From NCBI RefSeq assembly GCF_042682045.1, contig NZ_JBHUGS010000002.1, positions 496,001-560,000 on the forward strand: 64,000 nucleotides of DNA, read 5' to 3'. This stretch comes from Sphingomonas_R arantia. GTDB taxonomy: Bacteria > Pseudomonadota > Alphaproteobacteria > Sphingomonadales > Sphingomonadaceae. A model generated the notes under the pieces. It ran no database searches, was not told the origin of the DNA, and was given only the letters and a program-made list of their open reading frames with translations. Below are positions 8,389-15,895 of this stretch, piece by piece; the first letter of the stretch is position 1, and each line of letters starts with the position of its first letter. A program made the translations under genes and the position numbers.

Positions 8389-8471
8389 CGTCATCCCGGA
8401 CTTGATCCGGGATCCCGCTTCTTCTCGCGACAGGAAAGAAGCGGGACGCCGGATCAGGTCCGGGGCGACGT
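8389..8471. repeat. REP-like palindromic repeat, family A
   Basis: Long imperfect hairpin: GTCATCCCGGACTTGATCC at the left pairs with GGATCAGGTCCGGGGCGAC at the right, with an inner stem CCCGCTTCTT/AAGAAGCGGG. It separates the convergent ends of the aminotransferase and the DUF962-like gene and probably terminates both. Confidence 0.75.
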
Positions 8472-8478
8472 AAAAGCC

Positions 8479-9090
8479 TCAGTGACGCGCAGCCTCGACC
8501 AGCCGCGCGTCGATCGTCTCGCCGCGGAGCAGGCGGAGCGGTGCCTTGCGGTACAGCCAGAAGTCGCTGAACGGATCGGTCAGGATCTTCGTCGCCCAGG
8601 TCACCCCGGTTGGCACGTCATACAGCACGAACAACTGCACCATCCGGAACAGCAGGCCGGCGACCGCAAGGCCGAGCCAGACCAGACCCAGGTGACGCGC
8701 GAACTGGACGAAGCCGTCATGCGGCACGAACAGCCCGAACAGCGTCGGATCGATCAGCAGCGGGATCGGCGTCGCCGCCCAGATGCCGACCAGCACCCAT
8801 TTGCGGAACAGGTTGTAGCCGAGCTTAATCTCTTCCTTGTGCTCGTGGCTCGCGTCGTTGACGTGGTCGTAGCCCTTGGGTTCGAAGAAGAAATGCCCCG
8901 ACTGCCGCGTCGTCATCGCGACCAGCCAGCCGAGCAGGCTGGCGAGCGCGGGATCGATGAACAGGACGACATAGGCGCACAGGAACGTCGTCGCGCTGAC
9001 GAAATGGAGCGCCTGATTGACCAGACTGTGATGATAATAGCGGTGATCGTCCCACCGCTGTTCGCGCAACGACGCGAGAAATGCAGGCAT
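8479..9090 (-). CDS. DUF962 / Mpo1-like multi-pass membrane protein
   Basis: A 203-residue protein with four probable membrane segments. Residues about 15-60 carry DDHRYYHHSLVNQALHFVSA, and the next segment ends MTTRQSGHFFFEPKGYDHVN. The spacing of histidines and the H..N..LH and GHFFFE elements resemble the DUF962/Mpo1 family; yeast Mpo1 is an Fe-dependent dioxygenase that alpha-oxidises 2-hydroxy fatty acids. The match is by motif memory only. The ATG at 9090 has AAAGGA upstream. It follows pmtA by 22 bases on the same strand, so the two are probably co-transcribed, which suggests a role in lipid or hydroxy-fatty-acid metabolism. Confidence 0.6.
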   Translation of the reverse strand: MPAFLASLREQRWDDHRYYHHSLVNQALHFVSATTFLCAYVVLFIDPALASLLGWLVAMTTRQSGHFFFEPKGYDHVNDASHEHKEEIKLGYNLFRKWVLVGIWAATPIPLLIDPTLFGLFVPHDGFVQFARHLGLVWLGLAVAGLLFRMVQLFVLYDVPTGVTWATKILTDPFSDFWLYRKAPLRLLRGETIDARLVEAARH

Positions 9091-9112
9091 GCGGATCGTC
9101 CTTTCGGGGGGG

Positions 9113-9784
9113 TCAGGCGGCGACGGCGACGGGCACGTCGCGCCGGCGGAAACAGATGAGGGCGAAATGGCCGAGCGGAGGCAGCGGCCGACGTTCGACC
9201 AGCTCCACCCCCGCGCCGCCGGCCCAGCGGGCATAGCGTTCCCACGCGAATTCGGTGCGCCAGCCGAGCCGGCTGGTGACCGGCATCAACGCGCGTTCGA
9301 TCCCGCCGCGCAGGCCGCCTTCGGCGCCGATCCGCGTGGCGATCACGATCAGCCCGCCCGGCCGCACGACGCGCACGAATTCGTCGAGCGCGCGTTCCGG
9401 GTTGGGCACCGCGGTGACGACATATTGCGCGACGACCACGTCGAACGCGGCATCCGGGAAATCGAGCGCCTCGGCGTCCATGACCTGGATACCCTCGACA
9501 TTGGCGAGCTTCAGCTGGGTCACGCGGGTGCGCGCGCGCTCCAGCATCTCCTCGGAGATATCGACGCCGAACAGCGTGCTGGTCGACGCATAGTCGGGCA
9601 GCGAGATGCCGGTGCCGACACCGACCTCCAGAATGCGCCCGCCGACTTTTTCGGCCGCCACGATCGCGGCACGCCGGCCGCGGCGGAACACCGGACCGAA
9701 CACCATATCGTACACCGGGGCCCAGCGATCGTAGGCCGCGGTCACGACCTGCTTGCTGAGCTGCTTTTGCTGTGGCTTCGTCAT
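9113..9784 (-). CDS. pmtA: Phosphatidylethanolamine N-methyltransferase, Rhodobacter type
   Basis: A 223-residue class I SAM-dependent methyltransferase of the UbiE-like PmtA type, which methylates phosphatidylethanolamine stepwise toward phosphatidylcholine at the membrane. The N-terminal region AAYDRWAPVYDMVFGPVF is typical of this group, followed by SAM motif I ILEVGVGTGISLPDY, FGVDISEEML, DAEALDFPDAAFDVVVAQYV and a post-motif RPGGLIVIATR. The start is taken at ATG 9784; a GTG four codons earlier is possible, and neither has a strong ribosome binding site. It heads a two-gene operon with the DUF962-like gene and is divergent from plcP-agt across a candidate Pho box. Psd in the same island makes its substrate. 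A quinone methyltransferase (UbiE) is the main alternative but is less likely from the context and motifs. Confidence 0.82.
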   Translation of the reverse strand: MTKPQQKQLSKQVVTAAYDRWAPVYDMVFGPVFRRGRRAAIVAAEKVGGRILEVGVGTGISLPDYASTSTLFGVDISEEMLERARTRVTQLKLANVEGIQVMDAEALDFPDAAFDVVVAQYVVTAVPNPERALDEFVRVVRPGGLIVIATRIGAEGGLRGGIERALMPVTSRLGWRTEFAWERYARWAGGAGVELVERRPLPPLGHFALICFRRRDVPVAVAA

Positions 9785-9884
9785 ATCGACACGCACCCCG
9801 TCACCGCATGCGGCCGGAAAGATCGGCCGATAACCACGGTGGCCGCGAACCATGACGAACCGGTTGCGGATCGGTGAACATGCG

Positions 9885-9902
9885 GTGGCAGGACGGTGAC
9901 AG
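9885..9902 (-). promoter_or_regulatory. Candidate Pho box between pmtA and plcP
   Basis: Read on the minus strand: CTGTCAC, four bases, CTGCCAC. This fits the PhoB consensus of two CTGTCAT-like 7-mers with 11-base spacing at 11 of 14 half-site positions. It lies about 100 bases from both divergent start codons. PhoB control of plcP/agt is known in rhizobia and marine bacteria, which makes the position meaningful, but binding is inferred. Confidence 0.45.
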
Positions 9903-9999
9903 GACCGTCACGCAGCCGAAACCGCCACGACGCGAACCTGCACTAATCATGAACGGACCGCAGCGGCGACCGGCCGGCGGCAGCGACAGGGGAAACGCC

Positions 10000-10947
10000 A
10001 TGGCGACCATGTTCGACGACAGCACGGCAAAGCTGGCACCGGCCCGGGATCGAGCTCCGGGTTCGGGCCAAGGTGGCGGTGGCCGCCGGCCGCGCATCCC
10101 GTTGCCGACGTGGCTGGCCGCCGAGGATCCGGCCGACACCCCGCCGACGAAGGACCGCATGCGGTTCCGCACGGTGTTCGTGTCCGATTTCCACCTGGGC
10201 ACCGCCGGCTGCAACGCGGACCTGCTGCTCCATTTCCTGCGCACGATCGAATGCGACACACTCTATCTGGTCGGCGATATCGTCGACGGGTGGCAGATCA
10301 AGAAGGGCTGGTACTGGCCGCAGGGGCATAACGATGTCGTGCGCTGCATCCTGAAGATCGCGACGAAGGGCACGCGCGTCGTCTACCTGCCGGGCAATCA
10401 TGACGAGGCGTTCCGCGACTATGTCGGGCTGGAATTCGGCGGGGTCGAGCTGCTGCCCGAGGATATCCACGTCACCGCCGACGGGCGCCGGCTGCTCGTG
10501 GTCCACGGCGATGCGTTCGACGCGGTCGTACTCTACGCGCGCTGGCTCGCCTTCCTGGGCGACTCGGCCTACACCTTCCTGCTGAAGGCGAATGCGGTCT
10601 ACAACGCGGTGCGCCGCCGGCTGGACCTGCCCTATTGGTCGCTGTCCACCTATGCCAAGCGCAAGGTGAAGAACGCGGTGCAGTTCATCAGCCGGTTCGA
10701 GGAAACGGTGGCGCATGCCGCGGCCGAACGCGGTGTCGACGGCGTCGTCTGCGGCCACATCCACACCGCCGAGATCCGCGAGTTCGAAGGCGTGACCTAT
10801 TATAATGACGGTGACTGGGTCGAAAGCTGCACCGCGCTGGTCGAACATGACGACGGCCGGATGGAGGTGCTCGACTGGCACGAGCGGGCGCGTGCGCAGC
10901 AGTCGGCACGACGGGCCGACGCGAAGCGCCCGGTGGTCGCTGCGTGA
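10000..10947 (+). CDS. plcP: PlcP-like phospholipase C of the metallophosphatase family (LpxH-like)
   Basis: A 315-residue calcineurin-like metallophosphatase. All metal-binding blocks are present: VSDFHLGT, LVGDIVDGW, LPGNHDEAF, VVHGDAFD and CGHIHTAEI. Such proteins are usually annotated as UDP-2,3-diacylglucosamine diphosphatase, but this length and fusion to a GT4 gene match PlcP of Sinorhizobium and marine bacteria, which splits phospholipid headgroups under phosphate starvation to give diacylglycerol. The ATG at 10000 has AGGGGA upstream; the 43-codon upstream extension lacks support. Its stop overlaps the next gene's start (GTGA), so the two are translationally coupled. A Pho-box candidate is 98 bases upstream. 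LpxH remains the alternative. Confidence 0.75.
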   Translation: MATMFDDSTAKLAPARDRAPGSGQGGGGRRPRIPLPTWLAAEDPADTPPTKDRMRFRTVFVSDFHLGTAGCNADLLLHFLRTIECDTLYLVGDIVDGWQIKKGWYWPQGHNDVVRCILKIATKGTRVVYLPGNHDEAFRDYVGLEFGGVELLPEDIHVTADGRRLLVVHGDAFDAVVLYARWLAFLGDSAYTFLLKANAVYNAVRRRLDLPYWSLSTYAKRKVKNAVQFISRFEETVAHAAAERGVDGVVCGHIHTAEIREFEGVTYYNDGDWVESCTALVEHDDGRMEVLDWHERARAQQSARRADAKRPVVAA

Positions 10948-12080
10948 GGATCGCGATCTGTAGCGACGCATGGGCGCCGCAGGTGAACGGCGTGGTCCGC
11001 ACGCTGCGCACCACCGCGGCTGAGGTCGTGGCGCGTGGCCATGTCGTCGACATGGTCACGCCCGACCTGTTCCGGACCGTCCCCTGCCCCAGCTATCCGG
11101 AGATCCGGCTGGCGTTGGGGTGTGGGCGGGCCGTCGCGCGCACGCTGTCGGCGGCGGACCCGGACGCGGTCCACATCGCCACGGAAGGGCCGATCGGCTG
11201 GGCGGCGCGGCGCTGGTGCATCGACCGCGGCATGCCGTTCACCACCTCGTTCCACACGCGCTTCCCCGACTATGTCGCGCTGCGCACGCGGTTGCCGGCG
11301 GACTGGTTCTGGCCGCTGCTGCGCCGGTTCCACGGGGCGGCGGCCAATGTGCTGGCGGCCACCGCACGACTGGAGGACGAACTGCACGGCCGCGGCATCG
11401 TGCGGACGCACCGCTGGTCGCGCGGCGTGGATCTGAGCCTGTTCACGCCGGGCGATGCGGTGCCGGCGGCGCTGGCCGACCTGCCCCGTCCGTTTCTGCT
11501 CCATGTCGGGCGCGTCGCGGTGGAGAAAAATATCGGCGCATTCCTCGATGTCGATCGGCCGGGGACGAAGATCGTCGTCGGCGACGGACCTGCGCTCGCC
11601 ACTTTGCGCGGGGCGCATCCGGACGTGCTGTTCCTCGGCGCGTTGCACGGGCCGGAGCTGGCCGCGGTGTACCGCGCGGCCGACGTGCTGGTGTTCCCGA
11701 GCCGGACCGACACGTTCGGGCTGGTGATGGTGGAGGCGCTGGCGAGCGGCGTACCGGTCGCGGGCCATCCCGTGCAGGGGCCGCTTGACGTGGTCGGGAT
11801 CGAAGGCGCTGGGCTCAATGGCGGCACGCGACAGATCGGTGCGCTCGATGAAGACCTCGGGGTCGCGATCGACCGCGCGATGGGTGCGGACCGCGAGGCC
11901 TGCGCCGACTATGGCCGCGGGTTCAGCTGGGCGGCCTCGACCGATCAGTTCCTCGCCGGCCTGCGCCCGCGGAACCGCCTGCCGACCGACGCGGTACCGT
12001 TGCGCCGCCGGACGCGCCGGCCCGCGGCGATGCCGGTTCGGCGTCCGGCGTTTGCAAAGGACAGTGCCAAACCGGCGTAG
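10944..12080 (+). CDS. GT4 glycosyltransferase, Agt-like glycolipid synthase
   Basis: A 378-residue family 4 glycosyltransferase with the expected two Rossmann-like halves. The N-terminus MRIAICSDAWAPQVNGVVRT is that of the Agt/MgtA type acting on lipid acceptors; the donor-binding half shows LLHVGRVAVEKN, VVGDGPALATL and PSRTDTFGLVMVEALASG, with the EX7E-type catalytic glutamate region. It begins at GTG 10944 inside the stop of plcP, a 4-base overlap that indicates coupling. In rhizobia and SAR11 the partner Agt glycosylates the diacylglycerol made by PlcP with glucose or glucuronate, so a phosphorus-free glycolipid is the likely product. The sugar and the acceptor are inferred from this pairing. 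The C-terminal ~45 residues are Arg/Ala-rich and probably unstructured. Confidence 0.78.
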   Translation: MRIAICSDAWAPQVNGVVRTLRTTAAEVVARGHVVDMVTPDLFRTVPCPSYPEIRLALGCGRAVARTLSAADPDAVHIATEGPIGWAARRWCIDRGMPFTTSFHTRFPDYVALRTRLPADWFWPLLRRFHGAAANVLAATARLEDELHGRGIVRTHRWSRGVDLSLFTPGDAVPAALADLPRPFLLHVGRVAVEKNIGAFLDVDRPGTKIVVGDGPALATLRGAHPDVLFLGALHGPELAAVYRAADVLVFPSRTDTFGLVMVEALASGVPVAGHPVQGPLDVVGIEGAGLNGGTRQIGALDEDLGVAIDRAMGADREACADYGRGFSWAASTDQFLAGLRPRNRLPTDAVPLRRRTRRPAAMPVRRPAFAKDSAKPA

Positions 12081-12125
12081 GTTTCGATCGACGTTAAGCG
12101 GTCTGATCGCGAACATGACACCAGC

Positions 12126-12205
12126 GGTTCCCCCGCGCAGGCGGGGGTCCAGCGCCACAAATTGCAGCTTTCTTGGCTCTGGACCCCCGCCTGCGCGGGG
12201 GAACC
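12126..12205. repeat. REP-like palindromic repeat, family B
   Basis: GGTTCCCCCGC..GCGGGGGTCCAG on the left is repeated in inverse as CTGGACCCCCGCC..GCGGGGGAACC on the right around a ~25-base loop. It is the same unit as at 3564-3637 and again sits between convergent genes (agt and ribB). Confidence 0.8.
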
Positions 12206-12229
12206 GAGGCGAGTTAGAATGCCGGTCGG

Positions 12230-13354
12230 TCAGTCGATCCGGCGTTCGCCCTCGATCGATAGGCCGTAGCCGTCGAGCCCGACCAGCGTGTGGTGCGTGT
12301 TGGTGAGCAGGATCATCTTCTGCACGCCCAGTTCGGTCAGGATCGATGCGCCGACGCCGTAGTCGCGCAGCGCCTCCATCTCCGCGACGCTCGCCTCGCC
12401 CGAGCGGACGCGCAGCGCGGTGGTGAACGCGTCCTGATCGGTGCTGTTGATGATGACGATGACGCCCGCGCCCTCCGCGCCGATGATCTCCATCGATTTC
12501 TGAAGAAGCCCGCCCCGTCCGCTGAGATCATTGAAAATATCGGCGAACGGCGACAACGCGTGCATCCGCACCAGCGTTGGCTTGGCCGGGTCGATCGTGC
12601 CCTTGGCCAGCACCAGCTGTTCGGAATTGGTCGCGCGGTTCCAGAAGGTCATCGCCTTCCAGTCGCCGCCCCAATGGCTGGCGAAGTCGGCCTCCGCGCG
12701 CTTTTCGACCAGATGGTCGTAGCGCCGGCGATAAGCGATCAGGTCGCGGATCGTGCCGAGCTTCAGATTGTGATGCTGCGCGAAGGCGACGAGATCGTCG
12801 AGCCGCGCCATCGTGCCGTCGTCCTTCATGATCTCGCAGATCACGCCCGACGGGTTCAACCCGGCAAGCCGCGCGATATCGACGGCCGCCTCGGTATGGC
12901 CGGTGCGGACCAGCACGCCGCCGTCCTTGGCGATCAGCGGGAAGACATGGCCGGGCGACACCAGAGTTTCCGGCCCGTTGCCCGCATCGATCGCCACCGC
13001 GATGGTGCGGGCGCGGTCGGCGGCGGAGATGCCGGTCGACACGCCCTCCTTCGCCTCGATCGACACGGTGAAGGCGGTGCCGTGGCGCGTGCCGTTCGCG
13101 CGGGTCATCGGTTCCAGGCCGAGCTGCGTCGTGCGCTCGCTGGTCATCGCCAGGCAGATCAGCCCGCGGCCGAAGCGCGCCATGAAGTTGATCGCATCGG
13201 GCGTCGCCATCTGCGCCGGGATGATGAGGTCGCCCTCGTTCTCGCGGTCCTCGTCGTCGACGACGATGACCATGCGGCCGTTGCGCGCCTCGTCGATCAG
13301 TTCCTCCGGGGACGAGAGGAACCCGTGCCTGATATGCGCCAACGCGGTGTTCAT
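12230..13354 (-). CDS. ribB: 3,4-dihydroxy-2-butanone-4-phosphate synthase with degenerate GTP cyclohydrolase II domain
   Basis: A 374-residue two-domain riboflavin enzyme. The RibB half (about residues 1-205) is intact: VVDDEDRENEGDLIIPAQ, GTAFTVSIEAKEGVSTGISAADRARTI and RTGHTEAAVDIARLAGL, which convert ribulose-5-phosphate to the four-carbon precursor. The C-terminal RibA-like half (about 206-374) lacks the cysteine cluster and HSECLTGD-type motif needed to bind zinc; the matching stretch reads LVRMHALSPFADIFND. It is therefore probably inactive as a GTP cyclohydrolase, as seen in other alphaproteobacterial RibBA proteins. The start at 13354 gives MNTALAHIRHGF; an in-frame ATG three codons earlier is equally possible. 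No FMN riboswitch fits in the ~106 bases before the divergent photolyase gene. Confidence 0.88.
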   Translation of the reverse strand: MNTALAHIRHGFLSSPEELIDEARNGRMVIVVDDEDRENEGDLIIPAQMATPDAINFMARFGRGLICLAMTSERTTQLGLEPMTRANGTRHGTAFTVSIEAKEGVSTGISAADRARTIAVAIDAGNGPETLVSPGHVFPLIAKDGGVLVRTGHTEAAVDIARLAGLNPSGVICEIMKDDGTMARLDDLVAFAQHHNLKLGTIRDLIAYRRRYDHLVEKRAEADFASHWGGDWKAMTFWNRATNSEQLVLAKGTIDPAKPTLVRMHALSPFADIFNDLSGRGGLLQKSMEIIGAEGAGVIVIINSTDQDAFTTALRVRSGEASVAEMEALRDYGVGASILTELGVQKMILLTNTHHTLVGLDGYGLSIEGERRID

Positions 13355-13460
13355 CCGTACCATCCCGACTGGATTTTGCCTGGCCCGCATATCGGCCTGG
13401 ATCGCGCCGATCGCAACCCGCGCGGATGGATCGTCGCAGGGGTGAGACCGTTGGACGGAA

Positions 13461-14939
13461 ATGAACACCCCCCTCCCCGCCGCGCTCGCCTCCTGGCCGG
13501 AAGCCCCGCGCGTCCGCCCGCTCAACGCCGAGGCCGTCCGGCCGGACGGACGCTATGTCCTGTGCTGGCTGCAACAGGCGTTGCGGGCGAACGACAATCC
13601 GGTGATCGATGCGGCGATCCGGCTGGGCAATGCGCTCGGCCTGCCCGTGCTGGTCTATCAGGGCGTGCGGGAGTATTATCCCTACGCGTCGGACCGGTTG
13701 CACAGCTTCATGCTCGCCGCCGGGCGCGATCTGGCGCGCGATTGTGCTGCGCGCGGGATCGCGTGCGTCCAGCATGTCGACCGGGCGGAGGTGCGCGAGA
13801 AGGGGCTGGTCTACCGCCTCGCTGCGGACAGCGCGGCGGTGCTGGTCGAGGATCAGCCGACATTCGTCGCGCGCTGGCAATCGGAGCGTGTCGCGGCGCG
13901 GGCCGACCGCGCGGTGCTGGCGATCAACGCCGCCTGCCTCGTTCCACCGGCGGCACTCGGCGACGGGATCGGCTCGACCTCCGCCTTCCGCCGCCGGCAC
14001 GAACCGCTGCGCGCCGAATGGCAGCATGCGACCGCCGAGGTGCCGGCGGTCGCATGTTACAATGGTCCGCTGCCGTTCGTGCCCGACGACCTCGTTGCGA
14101 TGTCCGATGCGGACCTCGATGCGCTCGTCGCCGCGGCCGACATCGATCACAGCGTACCGCCGAGCACGTTGTTCGTCGGCGGAAGGACGGGGGCTCTGGA
14201 AGGACTGGAGCGGTTAGTCGGGGTCGTACTGCCGAGCTATGCCGGCACGCGAAACGACGCGACCCGGCCGAAGGGCGCGAGCATGTTGTCGCCCTATCTG
14301 CATTTCGGCGTCGTCGGCCCGCGCGAGGTGATGGACGCGGTCGACGCGGCCAAAGCGCCGGCCGCGTGCAAGGACAAGTTCGCCGACGAACTGCTGAGCT
14401 GGCGCGAGTGGTTCCACTGCCGCGCGCGGACGCTGGCGGCACCCGAGCGCTACGACCGGATCGCCGGCTGGGCGCGCGAGACGCTGGAAGCGCATGCGGG
14501 CGACCGTCGCTGGGACGGCGAGACGCTTGCCGACATCCTGCACGGCACGACGCGCGACGAGACGTTCAACGCGTGCCAGCGGCAGTTCCTGATCGACGGC
14601 TGGATGCACAACAACCTGCGCATGTACTGGGGCAAGCGGATCATCGCGATGACCGCCGATCCAGAGACCGCGTGGGCGGTGGCCTGTTACCTGAACGACC
14701 GGCTGAGTTTGGACGGGCGCGATCCGTCGACCTACGGCAACATCGCGTCGTCGTTCGACGGTGGCGCACCGGCGCGCGAGGAAGAACCGGTTTACGGCAA
14801 GGTCGCGACGCGATCGGACGGATCGACCCGCCACCGCCCGAACGGGCCGCAATGGCTGAACGAGGCCGCGAACCGCCCCGCGCCGCGGCCGACCGTGCCG
14901 GATGCGGTGCCGACCGAACGGTATGTCGGGACCGCATAG
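13461..14939 (+). CDS. phr: Class II deoxyribodipyrimidine photolyase
   Basis: A 492-residue flavoprotein that uses blue light to split cyclobutane pyrimidine dimers in DNA. The N-terminal antenna half has YVLCWLQQALRANDNPVIDAAI, typical of class II enzymes rather than E. coli PhrB; the catalytic FAD-binding half shows LSPYLHFGVVGPREV, FADELLSWREWFHC and MHNNLRMYWGKRIIAM, where class II enzymes carry the tryptophan electron-transfer path. A basic, Pro-rich tail follows HRPNGPQW. The ATG at 13461 is preceded by GGACGGA. It is divergent from ribB, which may be meaningful because FAD derives from riboflavin, and is followed 65 bases later by a stress protein with its own promoter. Confidence 0.9.
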   Translation: MNTPLPAALASWPEAPRVRPLNAEAVRPDGRYVLCWLQQALRANDNPVIDAAIRLGNALGLPVLVYQGVREYYPYASDRLHSFMLAAGRDLARDCAARGIACVQHVDRAEVREKGLVYRLAADSAAVLVEDQPTFVARWQSERVAARADRAVLAINAACLVPPAALGDGIGSTSAFRRRHEPLRAEWQHATAEVPAVACYNGPLPFVPDDLVAMSDADLDALVAAADIDHSVPPSTLFVGGRTGALEGLERLVGVVLPSYAGTRNDATRPKGASMLSPYLHFGVVGPREVMDAVDAAKAPAACKDKFADELLSWREWFHCRARTLAAPERYDRIAGWARETLEAHAGDRRWDGETLADILHGTTRDETFNACQRQFLIDGWMHNNLRMYWGKRIIAMTADPETAWAVACYLNDRLSLDGRDPSTYGNIASSFDGGAPAREEEPVYGKVATRSDGSTRHRPNGPQWLNEAANRPAPRPTVPDAVPTERYVGTA

Positions 14940-14953
14940 TACTTCTCGGCATG

Positions 14954-14977
14954 GGACCTAATTCGGGCGGGCGCGTT
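14954..14977 (+). promoter_or_regulatory. EcfG-type (general stress) promoter, candidate
   Basis: GGACC (14954-14958), a 16-base spacer and GTT (14975-14977) match GGAAC-N16/17-GTT with one mismatch. It ends 27 bases before the DUF2383 gene, which also has an AAAGGAG ribosome binding site. Confidence 0.55.
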
Positions 14978-15004
14978 CTACGGGCTCTCTCGAAAGGAGC
15001 CATC

Positions 15005-15451
15005 ATGAGCAACACGACCGACGTCACCGTCCTGAACAGCCTGATCAAGACCACGCTGGACAGCATGAAGGGTTACGAAGAAGCGGCCAAGGACGCCGAG
15101 AGCACGCAGTTCGCGACGATGTTCGCCGATTTCGCACGCGATCGCAGCGCCGTCGCGATGAAGCTGCAGGCGCAGGTCCGCACGCTGGGCGGCGAGCCGG
15201 AAATGGACTCGAGCCTGCTGGCCGCGGCGCACCGTTCGTTCATGGACCTGAAGCAGGCCATCACCGGCAAGGACGACAAGGCGATCATCGAGGAGGTCGA
15301 GCGCGGCGAAGATGTGATCAAGGCGAAGTACGAAGCCGCGATGCAGGAAGCCGACCTCTCCCCCACCACGCTGGCGGCGGTCAAGGACGGCTTCGTCTCG
15401 GTCAAGGAAGGCCACGACAAGATGAGCGCGCTGAAGCACAGCATCGGCTGA
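15005..15451 (+). CDS. DUF2383 ferritin-like four-helix protein (PA2169 family)
   Basis: A 148-residue, highly charged helical protein of the DUF2383/PA2169 family. The opening VTVLNSLIKTTLDSMKGYEEAAKDAE is condensed into residues 8-33 and carries the glutamates of the first helix; QAQVRTLGGEPE and ERGEDVIKAKYEAAMQ give the remaining helices. The fold is ferritin-like, but a catalytic role is not established. The ATG at 15005 has an excellent AAAGGAG seven bases upstream. A candidate EcfG promoter precedes it and a strong intrinsic terminator follows, so it is a single-gene stress unit much like the DUF892 gene at 3000. Confidence 0.88.
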   Translation: MSNTTDVTVLNSLIKTTLDSMKGYEEAAKDAESTQFATMFADFARDRSAVAMKLQAQVRTLGGEPEMDSSLLAAAHRSFMDLKQAITGKDDKAIIEEVERGEDVIKAKYEAAMQEADLSPTTLAAVKDGFVSVKEGHDKMSALKHSIG

Positions 15452-15474
15452 GCGTTCTGACGTTTGAATGACTT

Positions 15475-15509
15475 GCGGCCGCATCCGAACCCCGGGTGCG
15501 GCCGCTTTT
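15475..15509 (+). terminator. Intrinsic terminator after the DUF2383 gene
   Basis: GCGGCCGCATCC pairs with a GGGTGCGGCCGC arm and is followed by TTTT then CGTTT. This is a canonical Rho-independent structure 24 bases after the stop codon. Confidence 0.85.
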
Positions 15510-15551
15510 CGTTTGGGCGTCGTTGCGCGGTTCGTCACCCCTCCTCACCGT

Positions 15552-15637
15552 CGTCATCCCGGCGAACGCCGGGATCTCCCTTGAGCTAGGGGTGCGCGCT
15601 TCACCGAAGGGAGATCCCGGCTTTCGCCGGGATGACG
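15552..15637. repeat. REP-like palindromic repeat, family A variant
   Basis: CGTCATCCCGGCGAACGCC is mirrored by CGGCTTTCGCCGGGATGACG, with an inner AGGGAGATCCCGG/CCGGGATCTCCCTT pairing. It is a sister of the repeats at 1497 and 8389. The rest of the 15452-15856 gap (15638-15856) shows only a short inverted pair GGTTTG/CAAACC near 15683 and no clear promoter. Confidence 0.75.
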
Positions 15638-15856
15638 TGTTTGGGGAGGGGCTGGGGGCCTCGGTGGCTGACAGCGGCGGTTGGTTTGCCGCCCAAACCG
15701 AAGCTGAACCGCGCGGTTCAGAGCGGGTTGGTCGGTCATCCACTAGGACCGCAGCCGACGATTGCAGCCGCCGAAACCAAGCGGCCATGATTGACGTATG
15801 TTAATAGACCCCCGCCGGTAAGAGCCGCGGACGGTCGGACCGGGGGAGAGTGCCGC

Positions 15857-15895
15857 ATGCCCGTGATCGACCGATCCGAACGGTCCTGCCGGTGA
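15857..15895 (+). CDS. 12-residue leader ORF coupled to arsB
   Basis: ATG at 15857 opens MPVIDRSERSCR and stops with TGA at 15893-15895, overlapping the GTG start proposed for arsB (GTGA). GGGGAGAG six bases before its ATG is the only good ribosome binding site in the region, so ribosomes probably enter here and restart at arsB. No peptide function is recognised. Confidence 0.4.
   Translation: MPVIDRSERSCR

Noticed and set aside
13355..13460. FMN riboswitch before ribB
   Set aside because: Only ~106 bases separate ribB from the photolyase gene and none of the conserved RFN helices can be found.
12290..15451. Open frame of 1053 codons on the plus strand
   Set aside because: Its first part is antisense to ribB and its middle is an alternative frame of the photolyase. 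Only the last 148 codons, from 15005, are a real gene.
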